Positions 31,858-43,200 of a stretch of 64,000 nucleotides of DNA are shown piece by piece. The DNA is from Oegoconia quadripuncta (taxonomy: Eukaryota; Arthropoda; Insecta; Lepidoptera; Autostichidae): contig OX438748.1 of NCBI GenBank assembly GCA_949316235.1, positions 4,095,001-4,159,000 of the forward strand. Direction: 5' to 3'. How positions within the stretch are numbered: position 1 is the first letter of the stretch; each line of letters begins with the position of its first letter. The notes beneath the pieces are model-generated. The model saw only the letters and a list, made by a program, of their open reading frames with translations, ran no database searches and had not been told where the DNA came from. Made by a program: the position numbers and the translations under genes.

Positions 31858-32023
31858 AATGGTGTCGATTCGGATGTACACCAACTAAACTAAACTAAAC
31901 TAAACTAAAACAGTTTTGGAGTGGTGGTGGTGGTTTTGGAACACTGTTCCAGGGAGAAAGAGACAGTACTACTTTAAAACTGGTTTTAGTTTAGTTGATG
32001 TATACATCCGAATCGACACCAAT
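31858..32023. mobile_element. MITE with (AAACT)n inside
   Basis: 'aatggtgtcgattcggatgt' plus 'acaccaactaaact' at the left mirrors 'agtttagttgatgtatacat' plus 'ccgaatcgacaccaat' at the right. The left arm includes four or five AAACT units. Confidence 0.75.
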
Positions 32024-32059
32024 AGAAGTCTTTTTGTTGTTATGCCTAGAAGTGTGATG

Positions 32060-33130
32060 TGTCCCGGAATGTGTTAATAAAATTCATTATCTGCACGTGT
32101 GGATTTTATTGTGTGAACTGACGGATGTTCTCAGGGAACTCGAGTACGTACGTCACTCAACTCACTAGAGCCAATTTTTTACATCATTCGAGTATGTACT
32201 GGAGTAATGCCGCCCTCTCATATAAAAAAAAATAAAAAAATCCAGGTACTCGAATTTTGAGTGGCTCGATTACTCCAGCCTGCGTAGCATGACATCGTTT
32301 GTCGCGAGTGTGAGATCTACATGGTGTGAGACTGGGATAGTAGTAAGTTTTGCCCAAGCGAATGAGCGGAACAAATATTTTCTTTGTACCTACAACTCGA
32401 ATGATGTGAGTCGAGTGACGTACCTATCATTCGATTCACTTGAGCCTGTTTTCTATATCATTCGAGTTGTAGATACTGGTGTAATCGAGTCACACAAATT
32501 TCACCTTTTCCTGTTATTGTCTCAATCAGAGATTTAGCAAAATGGTATTTGTCTATATTATAGATTTTATTGTTATTACGCATAGGAGGCGTGATAACTC
32601 TCGGAATGCGTTAAAAAATACACTGACTGCACGTGTGGATTTACTATTTGTTATTGACGGATGTTCTCAAGGAACTCGAGTAGGTACGTTACTCGATACA
32701 CTAGAGACTGTTTTCTATATCATTCGAGTAGGTACGAGTAATCCAGTTACTTAAATTTTTCATCTGTGTTTAAAAAAAGGTCTGTCAAAATATAGCTGAC
32801 AGGTTTTGTTAATATAATAATTCCGGGACATCACCAAATATAGTAGAACTAATTATTGTTAGCTAGTTAAAAAAACCCATTGTCAGTGTGGATTTTATTA
32901 TGAAAATTGGTGGATCTTCTCAAGGAACACGAGTTCTCGTCTCACTGAAGCCAGGATTTTTTCATCATTCGAGTTGGTTGGTTTTGGTTCTGCTTATTCG
33001 CTTGGGCGAAACTTATTACTATCCCACTCTCACTCACGATGTCACGGAGTAATCGAGCCACTCAAATTTGACCTTTCCTCTCGCTCTGTTATTGCCTCAA
33101 TTAGAGATTTAGCAAAATAGTATATTTTAA
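32060..33130. repeat. Cluster of direct and inverted CGAGT-rich repeats
   Basis: Three diverged direct copies start at about 32065, 32590 and 32880 (shared 'cacgtgtggattttatt', 'gacggatgttctcaaggaac', 'tcgag...cactagag'). 32955-33055 is inverted relative to 32290-32415 ('gcccaagcgaatgagcgga', 'ggatagtagtaagttt'). 'gttattg(t/c)ctcaat(c/t)agagatttagcaa' occurs at 32514 and 33087. No gene seen. Confidence 0.75.
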
Positions 33131-33550
33131 CTTGATTGCATAGTCTGAAACAGATACCACTTTACAAACCTGCATCATACAATTTAAATTTTCTCACGAA
33201 ATATTGAACGCTTTTTGATTATTTTTGATTTAGTTACAGCAATTATTAAGCCAATTAATAAGCAAAAATCACTATATCTTAAAATATTCATTATTTGGTA
33301 AGAAAACTTAATTTGAGTTAAGTGTGCATTACTGTAAAGGTTTATTTGTTTCTGACGGTATCTATGTAAACGATTTATATATCTATGAAGAGCTGACAAC
33401 AGACTTGCATTGCCACATCTACTGGGACATTGTAACTCAAGTGGTAATTCGAGTAAAATGACTAGAATCGATTTGTAATGAAAACAAAACACATTTTTTT
33501 ACTTACGATAAAAATGCTTTATTATTTGTCATTTAGTTTAAATTATAAAT

Positions 33551-33757
33551 AACTAGCTTTCCGCCCGCGACTTCGTCCGCCTGGAAGATTTCATGAAAAT
33601 CGGTTCAGCAAAATCAGTATCAGTAATCAGTCTACCAACCAAATTTCGTCCAAATTCGTTCAGCGGTATTAGCGTGAAGAGGTAACAAATATACATACAG
33701 ACATACAGACATACAGACATACACACAAACTTTCGCATTTATAATATTAGTTGGGAT
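33551..33757 (+). repeat. RTE-like LINE 3' end with ACATACAG repeats
   Basis: 'aactagctttccgcccgcga', 'aatttcgtccaaattcgttc', four 'catacaga' units and 'ttataatattagttggga'. Confidence 0.75.
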
Positions 33758-33884
33758 AAAAATCAGTATCATTTTTACATAGACGTATTATAAAGCCGAA
33801 CTTTATATTAGCTGAACATAACGTCATATGAATCTACATAGCTGTACGTAAATATAGACTTTCCATCAACTTCCTTCCATTGTA

Positions 33885-34125
33885 GGCACCGATTTGTGTA
33901 GTGGATAGTGACCCTATCAGCGAAACCAACGGTTGCGGGTTCGAATCTCGCGAGGGGTAAATATTTGTATGATGAATACGAGCATTTATTCCCAAGTCAT
34001 GGGTGTTTATATAAATATTTATGTATGTTTATCCGTTATGTAGCACAAGCTTTGCATAGTTTGTGACTAAATGATTGGTGTTAGGTGTCCGAAATATTTA
34101 TTTTTATTATTATTTATTACATAAT
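33885..34125 (+). repeat. SINE family C
   Basis: 'gcaccgatttgtgtagtgga', 'gcgggttcgaatctcgcga', 'gtgtccgaaatatttatttt', then a (TTATTA)n tail. Confidence 0.85.
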
Positions 34126-34444
34126 AATAATAATACCTATTAAGAAACACAAAGGGCCGAGTTGAGAACCTTCTCTCTGAATTCTGTTAAAACAGATTTC
34201 TTGCGTTCACCAAAGTAATTATTACAGATATTTTCTACGACGAAAATAAAAAGAATTTGCTGCGTGTGTGTTTAAAACGAATTAAAAAATTTGTATTCCT
34301 CTGTAAACACAGAAAAATTGCAAGAGGTTATAAACAGTGGACGTGGAATTTGCGAACTTCATTACTTTCGAGCAACTTTTACGCTCTGCGTATATCGGAA
34401 GAGTGAACCTTTGTGAACGCTCTACAGAGAATATTTTATATATT

Positions 34445-34735
34445 TTCTGCCTCTGTGGCTCAATGTAAACAACATTAGGTTTGGGTTTCAGTGGTCGCGG
34501 GTTTGATCCCCAGCGGGGTACATATTTAGTACTCAGTTTGGTTGTTAAATGTTCGCCTGGCTAGCTACCACCATCTTATCTAAATCTGCCGCCAAACAGC
34601 AATGTTAATTGCATTGTTGTGTCCCGGTTGTCAGAGATAAGATAGCCAGTCCCCCAAATAAGATGGGGTTTCCGGGTTAGTAGGCTACCACCTTTGAGGT
34701 CAAGTCAAGGTCATACGTTTGTGACAAAAATTAAA
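34445..34735 (+). repeat. SINE family A, diverged
   Basis: 'ctgcctctgtggctcaatgt' to 'taggctaccacctttgaggt'. The tail is lost. Confidence 0.85.
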
Positions 34736-34944
34736 TTTTTATTTTTCGAATCGTGTACTTAGCCTGTAGACTAAATTATATTTGCGTCATATGGCGTTAT
34801 CTATGGTCACGCGAACAAAGCTCTTTTACGGTTATCTTAATATGTTTAACGAGTAAGTAACAAATTCCTATTTGTTATACACACTTAAAAGATACGCATT
34901 GATTCTGTCACTTTTCTGAAACAATTGGTATAGTTATCTAATAT

Positions 34945-35462
34945 ATGTCAAACATATCTACATATAGCATCATTTAGGAAAAATAGTGATAAACATGATG
35001 TCAATACAAGAAATAAATATAAACTTGCAGGTCACATAAGTCGCCTCCGTAAAATCAGTAATTCATTCAAAGGGTTATGTATACGCTTTTTCAACAAGGT
35101 TCCTGTTGATATTTAAAATCTTCCTTTCAATAAAAAAGATACTATAAAACAGAAACTTATTAAGAAAGCATATTATAAAATATCAGATTATTTAGATGAT
35201 AAACATTCATGGACATAAACAGCCCGTTCGCATAACCAGGCCATTTCACAGTTAATAATGAAATATTATAATATAAAATAATAATTAATAATTTTGTAAT
35301 ATAAAAACCTTTTTTTTTAAAGAGCGACCTCTCAAATTTCTTACTTGTTCTTCTCAGGGGAAAATTGCCTTTTGAACAAGCAGTAGCTTTAAAAATATAA
35401 AATGTGACAATTTTAAGTGTACTCTATGTACCTACAAAATAAAGCATTTTTTATTTTGGTTT
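34945..35462 (+). repeat. Jockey-like LINE 3' end
   Basis: 'agcatcatttaggaaaaata', 'gtcacataagtcgcctccgt', 'aaacagaaacttattaagaa', 'cttgttcttctcaggggaaa', ending 'acaaaataaagca'. Close to the 23.6-24.08 kb copy. Confidence 0.8.
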
Positions 35463-35970
35463 TGTTGTTCACCACAACTAGCGATTAGATTATGCGTGTA
35501 GCTTGTGAGACTACGTGTGACATACGCAGAAATAGTAAGTCCTTGATGGCCATTTACTGATTATTTACATAATTAATTTTCGAGGCTTCAATTTAAAATT
35601 TTATTAAACGTTTAATGATTTTTATTACTGTTCAGCTAACATAAAATTCGATTTTGCATAATATTATTATCACAAATGATATTAAATCTACCTTTATCAT
35701 TGTTTTGTACACCACAAATACTTTTGTCCAGCTGGTCAATAATCATCATACGCTTTATTAAATATGATTCATATCATCATCATAATTGAGTTGGTATCAA
35801 GGGTACTCATTTCATTAGCCATGCTTTGTCAAGTGGGGACAAGGGTGGGACAAAATTACCTATTTATTTTGTCATCATCATCAGCCTCCTAATCCACTGT
35901 TAATCCCTTTCTGGGCTTATTGGGCCCGATCGCACATCTAGCAGGGGATATCACATTCTACGTGTATCGC
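35463..35970. other. Intergenic, no gene seen
   Basis: AT-rich, with a TCATCATCA-type phrase at 35873 that often marks lepidopteran LINE debris. Confidence 0.3.
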
Positions 35971-35974
35971 GACA

Positions 35975-36240
35975 TAGACCGCATTCCAGCACCCCGATTC
36001 TGACGCACTCGACATTTCACTGACATGCCAATCTCTTTCATACTTATATGCTTGTGCAAAGGTGAATAACTATTGGTGTCTATCGATATTGAAATCTCCA
36101 ACGCATGAGAATCACTGCTCAGTACCCCGATTCTAGCGCACTAGACATTGGTATGTCTATCTCTTGCACACGCTTCACACTTATAAACGTGTGCAAAAGT
36201 GACAAACCTAACGATGTCATTCGACATTAAAATCACGAAG
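35975..36240. repeat. Diverged tandem duplication, ~115-bp unit
   Basis: 'accccgattctgacgcactc' (about 35992) and 'accccgattctagcgcacta' (about 36124) start two units that share 'ttgtgcaaaggtga / cgtgtgcaaaagtga' and 'gatattgaaatc / gacattaaaatc'. Confidence 0.65.
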
Positions 36241-37100
36241 CCCCCAGCTCCCGAATTGTGAATAGTTCGGTAGTCGAAATTCAATTGATATTAGAAAATT
36301 TCAAATTTCGTTTTTGTTCACATAAACTCATTCGAAACTTGAAACTTATTTAAAATACGGGTTGTAGAACTAGTTGGGGAAACCCAACAGTCACATCTGT
36401 GACAGATGTGGCCAGCTCATTGTCACTATAGTTTACCCTTTCTCTAAGTTATGCATCACGTTATTCCTGATTTTATTGCTCAGATAAATTTTGGACACAA
36501 CTCTTTCCATATTTCACTGAGTGTCTAGAATTTAGGAACAAACACAAGCAGTTTACCTGGTGGAAAGTGATCAGATATGCATATTCCAGATGTAAGGGCT
36601 CGCAAATATTGCTACCGAAAATTCGATTCGATATGTGAAAGTTTCCGAAGGAAATCGGTTCGCGATATTATTCAATGAAACATTCCGAATAGAAATGTGA
36701 ATCGTTCGATATCGAATTTGAACCGAGTTCCCTCGGAAACGTGCTGATATCGAGCCGAACCAGTATCGAGCCATTGTGAATTTGAACCAAGTTCGACATC
36801 TTTGGCCTCAAATACGCAGATCTGTATGACCTATGACAAAGTTCCATCAATACCAAATAGTCAACCAATACATGTTAGACGAGTCCCCCACCGTGATGTA
36901 AGAGACAGCCGCAATCTATCAAATCCATCGTATACCATGTGATGATCTGCGTGACAAATAAAATTCAATCTGAGGCCAAAAATTGTTGCGACATGTATCC
37001 TCCACTGCGTCTTGCTTCATTGTGGGTGGCTCATATGACTTCATCACAAGCAAGTTACACAATGTCCACGTCAAACTAAATTAACAGCGAATTATAATTT
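36241..37100. other. Intergenic, 3' of the SLC22-like gene
   Basis: Contains many TCGATAT and TTCGAA words (36600-36790), which give overlapping open frames of random composition. No gene supported. Confidence 0.35.
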
Positions 37101-37126
37101 TTTATTTTCTTTTGTCTATTTTTATT
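37101..37126 (-). promoter_or_regulatory. Candidate poly(A) signals of the SLC22-like gene
   Basis: AATAAA on the minus strand at 37106-37101 and 37126-37121, about 145-165 bases past the stop codon. Confidence 0.5.
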
Positions 37127-37268
37127 TAAAAAATTCACAAGCCTTCGCTCTCTGTACAAAAATATCACTTCTACTTGGGCGAGCTAAGTCTGCCCCACAA
37201 CACAAACGCTGATCACATTATAGTTCTAACTTTATCTAATTCAAGGAATCTATATTTGTCTATCTCAC

Positions 37269-40200
37269 TTATAGTCTAGTCTTGTGATTGTGAAGATGAT
37301 TATGTATAGCTGCTTGTTCTTCTATCCCTGTCACCACAGATTTTCTGTCTTGGTCTTGAGCTTCCTTTAGAGAGTCGGGTAGTTTCATGTTATTGGTTTC
37401 TGGTAGAGTGAGGACTAGGAAGCCAGATAAGGCTGCCATAGTACCAAATAAGATAGTTGGGAGGTACTCGTAGTATCTTGCCTGTAAACAATCATTACGA
37501 CAATTTATCAAATAATAGACAAAAACTGGACTGCGAATTTGTGAAGATGAGTAAAAGAATTGAGAATATTCTGGAGAAATGAAACTGAATAAACAAGATC
37601 TCACATCTAAAGATCATTTGGATGTTGGAAGGGCATTCTAAGGAACGTCAATTTGGCTATACCTCGTCTTATCTAGTCTGTGTACCAAGTGACAGAGTTG
37701 ATAGCTTAGCTAAAATCTCACCAGTAACGGCGTCTGTGGTGCCACAGTGGAGCCAATCCGGCCTATAGTAGAGGTAACAGCCAGCAATGTCGTCCGGTAG
37801 TTTGTGGGGAACACCTCAGCAGCGAACACGTACAGCGAGTTGTAGGCCAAAGTTATGAAGAACTTTCCTCCAAGGTACATGAATATTGACCAGCTTCCGG
37901 CTGAAATATAAAAGGAAATTATGAAGTAAACGTATGCAAATGAATGGAGTATTCTAAGGAAAAGTATATGCAAAAGGACGAGGGAAGGTATATTTGTAAA
38001 TATTACATGCTGTTGTTCGTCATCCTCACAAAGTCAACTGAGTCAATGAAAAAGCATAACCATCATCGTCATCACGTCAGAACGTCCACTGCTGAACATA
38101 GGTCTTCCCCATAGATTTCCAGATCGACCGGGAAGTCGCTGGATGCATAAGTTCTAATTTTCCCGCCCCCAGTTAACTGAGTCGATGCTAGAGGTCACTC
38201 CTGACCATGACTGGGCCCTAGGTGTTCTGCTGGAAGCGGTGCTTGTTATACAATAGTTCTATGATTTTGTTATATACAAACAAATGTCATTGTGAGAGAC
38301 TGCAGTCTGAAAAAGGTCTGTGCTACAGATCTGTTATACTCTACAACATAAATATGGAGAGGATGAGGAACTATAAATAGGAACTCAAGGATATTTTATT
38401 GGGTGTTTCTCTCTCTGTAATCGTGAAAAAAGAAATGAGAGACCATTTCTTCAAATAAAATTGGGTATTACATTTATCTAAAGGAGCTGTTACCTGGTAC
38501 AAATCCGTAATTGATCAATATTAATCCAGTTAGGATAAACGCTATTGATATCACTCTCTTCCTTCCGTATCTGTCCAAAAATATGAGCTTGCATACGTTA
38601 GCGGGCGCCTCTATCACTATTACCACGATATAGTTCATGTAGCTGTTACCAGACAATTCTATAGCGTTGATCGACAACCCATAGTAGACTAGAGTTGACG
38701 TGATCCACAGAAATGAACAAGTGAACAATCTCTTCCATATCATTGGGGATTTCAGCAGTTGGTCGAATGAAGACTGGTTGGATTCCAAATTCTCGAATTT
38801 CCGAGCATCTCTTTGCTTGGTGGCTTGTTTCTCGACTTGATCGTAATGCTCTTTAGGAACTGTCACTTTATTCATCTTCTCGCACCTACTGAGGACTTTC
38901 AGGCCTTCCTCATAACGGCCTTTGCTGAAATACCATCGGAAACTCTCGGTGAGGGTCCACATGTATACAAATACGAACACTGCTGGGGTATAGATTATGA
39001 AGACGATATATCTCCAGTTTTGGAGATACCAAAATAGAAGAGTGACTGTCACACCGCCGAGGATAAACATGGTGTTGAAGAGTAAGCTGATGAACACACG
39101 TCCCTTAGGTCCGACGAGCTCCAGCGCTGAAAAGAGAATTACTATCATTAAGTATTAATAACGTCAATCTATAATAAATTCAGATAGACTTTTTCGATTC
39201 AACTGGGTTATTAGATATAGTCGTAGTCGTATTATACATGCAACGTTCGTAGTATGCTATTCGGTGCCCTGGTAATACACAAATACAGTATCTGGTCAGG
39301 TATCCAGCATATTGCCTACAGTTATTGTTAGATTTTTCAATCTAGTATCCTTCATCATATTTTAAATTGATGTAATTCAAGTATGTGGTCCGCCGAACGT
39401 AGTCAAAAGGCTTTTTTTTGTAGACTGGAACTCGCTGACAGTCCTTAAGACTTTTTCAGCTTAACCGGGCGGTGGGGCGAGTGCCGAAGGCTGTCATCTT
39501 TTAAGAAGTTCTTAAGAGCAAGATGCGCTGGGAGGCTTTTGATGCCCAGGTGTAGTATTTTGAGTGCTAATTTTATATCCCATGAATGTATATCGTGTTA
39601 GTCATGAGCGTTTGGCAGTCTTCTTCAGTCTCCTTTTTTTTTATGCACAACGGTTTGGTACTTGACCTCAATCGCACCTGATGTTAAGTGAAGATGAGGT
39701 CGAAGGTGGAAGCGTACTGACCTGGAAACCCCAACACATTTGGAGGACTGGCTATCTTATCTCTGACAACCGGAACACAACAATGCTTTTAACATTGCTG
39801 CTTGGCGGCAGATTTAGATAAGATGGTGGTAGCTAGCCAGGCGGACATTTAAAATGCCCTACCACCAACCAAACCGAGTACTTAAACATGTACCCCACTG
39901 GGGATCGAACCCGCGACCTCCGAATCGTAAACCCAATGTTGTTTGCATTGAGCCACGGAGGCGGTCCTCTACTTAGCTATCCAGGTACCCTGTGCCAGAT
40001 ATTTATCAGCGCCCTATCTTTCTCGTTAGATGTAGGCAAGTAGGCACATATCATTAATAAATATCAACATAGGGTATTAAGATCTTGTAAGACTGGCAGG
40101 CGATAATTCCATGTCAAATGCGCCCATCTAACCTATCGATAAGTAAAGGTTAAGTAAGTTCCTAAACTATAGAATTGTGTATATGTGTTACATTGACTAA

Positions 40201-43200
40201 GCCTTTCGATGCCAGAGTAGGGCGCTGTTGCGCAATATTGCGCCCACGCGCCTTCTGACTTTAGATGACCTCCTCCCCTTCCCCTCCTAAAGCCGTTACT
40301 GTGTATAGGGCTGGTGAATCCCAATTTCTACCTCCTCTGACCAATATACTCGTATATATATAGTGTTGTTATGTGTATAATTCAATAACAAATCCCAAGT
40401 CTCCTCTTCCGATACCCACGGGAATAAATGTTGTTGCCATTCTATTCTCTCCATCGGAACTACACGGTATCATACTGTGTTAACTTGTATAGAATTAATT
40501 AAGAGGTCATCGCTTACTTCATGGTGAATTAGGTTTATCGGCACAATCTTGAGACAAATTTAACACGGACCGAATTTCATAGGAAATGGAACATGAATGT
40601 TTGAATTATAGTGCGCTCGAGTTTATAGACTTGAGCAATTGCTTATGACTTCTCACAGTATGAATTGAATGTGAATATTGGTAGATAAAAAAACTTAGCT
40701 GTATTTGAATACGCTACCTTGTGTTTATGTACCGTCCTGCATAATACAAATAAAGTTTACTCTGTAAATAAAGTTTACTCTGTAAATCATGGATATTTTT
40801 CGATACTACATTTTTTTACTGTTAAAGTCAAAGTATACATTTATTGTGAATCACAGGTAGCATTTGGTCTTATAAAATCTTTAGAGCGCTATGTTCCACC
40901 GTAAAGGCATATAATTGACAACATTTTAGCAGTTACAATTTACAAAAATTATCTTAATTTACTAATACGACCTGTTTGGTGTAGTGGTTAACGACTCTGA
41001 CCACTATACCAAAAGGTTGCGGGTTCGAATCCCGCGAGGGGCATATGTTTGTGTGATGAATACGGACATGTGTACCCGAGTAATGGATGTTTTCATTTAT
41101 AATAAGTATTTAATTACAAAAAATATGTATTTATGTAGTATATCAACCATCTGGTATCCACAACACAAGCCTATAGTTGCTTACCGTGGAACTAGATGGC
41201 GCTGTGTGTATGTCTAAGGATATTTATTTATTATTTATTTATTTAATACAATTCTATATGTCAAATAAAATACATTGCATATATGATTAATAGGTACGTT
41301 ACAATTGGTTACGTACAATTATATGGACTTGTCATCTAAGAATTCGTGTAAGCTGTAATAACATTTTTGGACCAACAGATCATGAAGTTTCCTCTTAAAT
41401 ACCGGTAAATCAGGAGCTTCCCTAATCAATTTTGGAATCTTATTATAATTATGTTAAACTCAATAATTGCTGTAACTAAATAAAAAAATATCAATTTACG
41501 TTCAGACAACCGGAACACAACAATGCTATTAACATTGCTGTTTGGCGGCAGACTTAGATAAGATGGTGGTAGCTAGCCAGGCGGACATTTAAAATACCCT
41601 ACCAAACCGAGTACTAAACGTGAACCCCGGTAGGGATCGAACCCGTGACCTCGGAAATTCGGAAACCCTATGTTGTTTACATTAAGCCACGGAATCGGTT
41701 ATCTGTTTCCGATGGTAAATTACCTACAATAAGAATTATAAACATTATACCGTTATTTGACCTACTGAGCGCATAGCAAAGTGCATTTGTACAAAATGCA
41801 TCGCGTGACCAGTCGACATGGTAACCATTTCTTAGATAACAGCTCTTTTGAAATTACAGAATGGAATTTGTATTACTTGTGAGTGAATGAACGTAAAAAA
41901 TAAAGGATATTTCGTATACAACTTAGATGATGTCTTTCTTTTTACCCGACTGCGCCAGAAGGGATTTTAAGGTCAGTATTAATAAACCGATTTTTTTTAA
42001 TGCACGACGGGTTCATACTTAACCTCAATCACTCCTGATGTTAAGTGAAGATGAGGTCGAAGGTGGAAGTGTACTGATCCGGAAACCCCAACACATTTGG
42101 GGGACTGGCTATCTTATTTCTGACAACCGGAACACAACAATACTATTAACATTGCTGCTTGGCGGCAGATTTAGATAAGATGGTGGTAGCTAGCCAGGCG
42201 GACATTTAAAATGCTCTACCACCAACCAAACCGAGTATTTAAACATGTACCCCGCTGAGGATCGAACCCGCGACCTCCGAATCGTAAACCCAATGTTGAG
42301 CCACGGAGGCGGTTTGCAAGCAAACTTTGGTAGGGAGTACAAAGCAAGGAGCAAATGATTATGATTATGATAATCGTGGTCCGAAGCGAGAGTTATTGTG
42401 TTGAAGACTCCCCAAATCAACCAATAGTGTCCCAGGAAAATGCCTGTACAAATAACCGGAAACAGGTTTGGGAGCAAAAAAATTGATTAGTTGCGACTGA
42501 CTAATGAGTAATGAGGCGTTCAGACGTGAAGGTTGGAGTAACGTCCATATTTCAGGGTTATAATATTACAATATTTCTCGTATTATTATTATCTATTAAC
42601 AGCGAGGCTATCTTATAATTGTAAAATACAAATTACTGGGAGATTGATTACTTGGGTATCCTGGTGTACTGAGTCCGTTCTACAGTTCTCGTCAGCTATA
42701 AGACATATACTTGTATATCTCTAAGTAGTATATATAAATTGAAAATTCAGAACACCCCCGGAATTCCATCTTCGGACAACCAGGCGCGGGGAGGGTTTTG
42801 CATCCATATGTTCTCAACATACCGAACATCCGCACTAAGCGCTTTGCTTCATCATTTATAATGCGGACTGCTAAGGTATGGAACTCACTGCCCGCGTCGG
42901 TTTTTCCCGACACTTACAACCTTGGGATATTCAAGTCTAGAGTGAATAGGCATTTACTGGGTGCGTGTGATACATCTCCGGCTACATCGTCACTTTCCAT
43001 CAGGTGAGATTGTAGTCAAACGCGAATCCAGATTTTAATAAACAAAAATTAAAAAAATTCACTGCCTCCGTGGTTCAATGTAGTTCACATTGAATAGGGT
43101 TTACGATTAATGATTACGGAGGGCGCAAGTTTAACCCCCAGCGGGGTACATCTTTAGTACTCGGTTTGGTTGGTGGTAGGGCATTTTAAATGTTCGCCAG

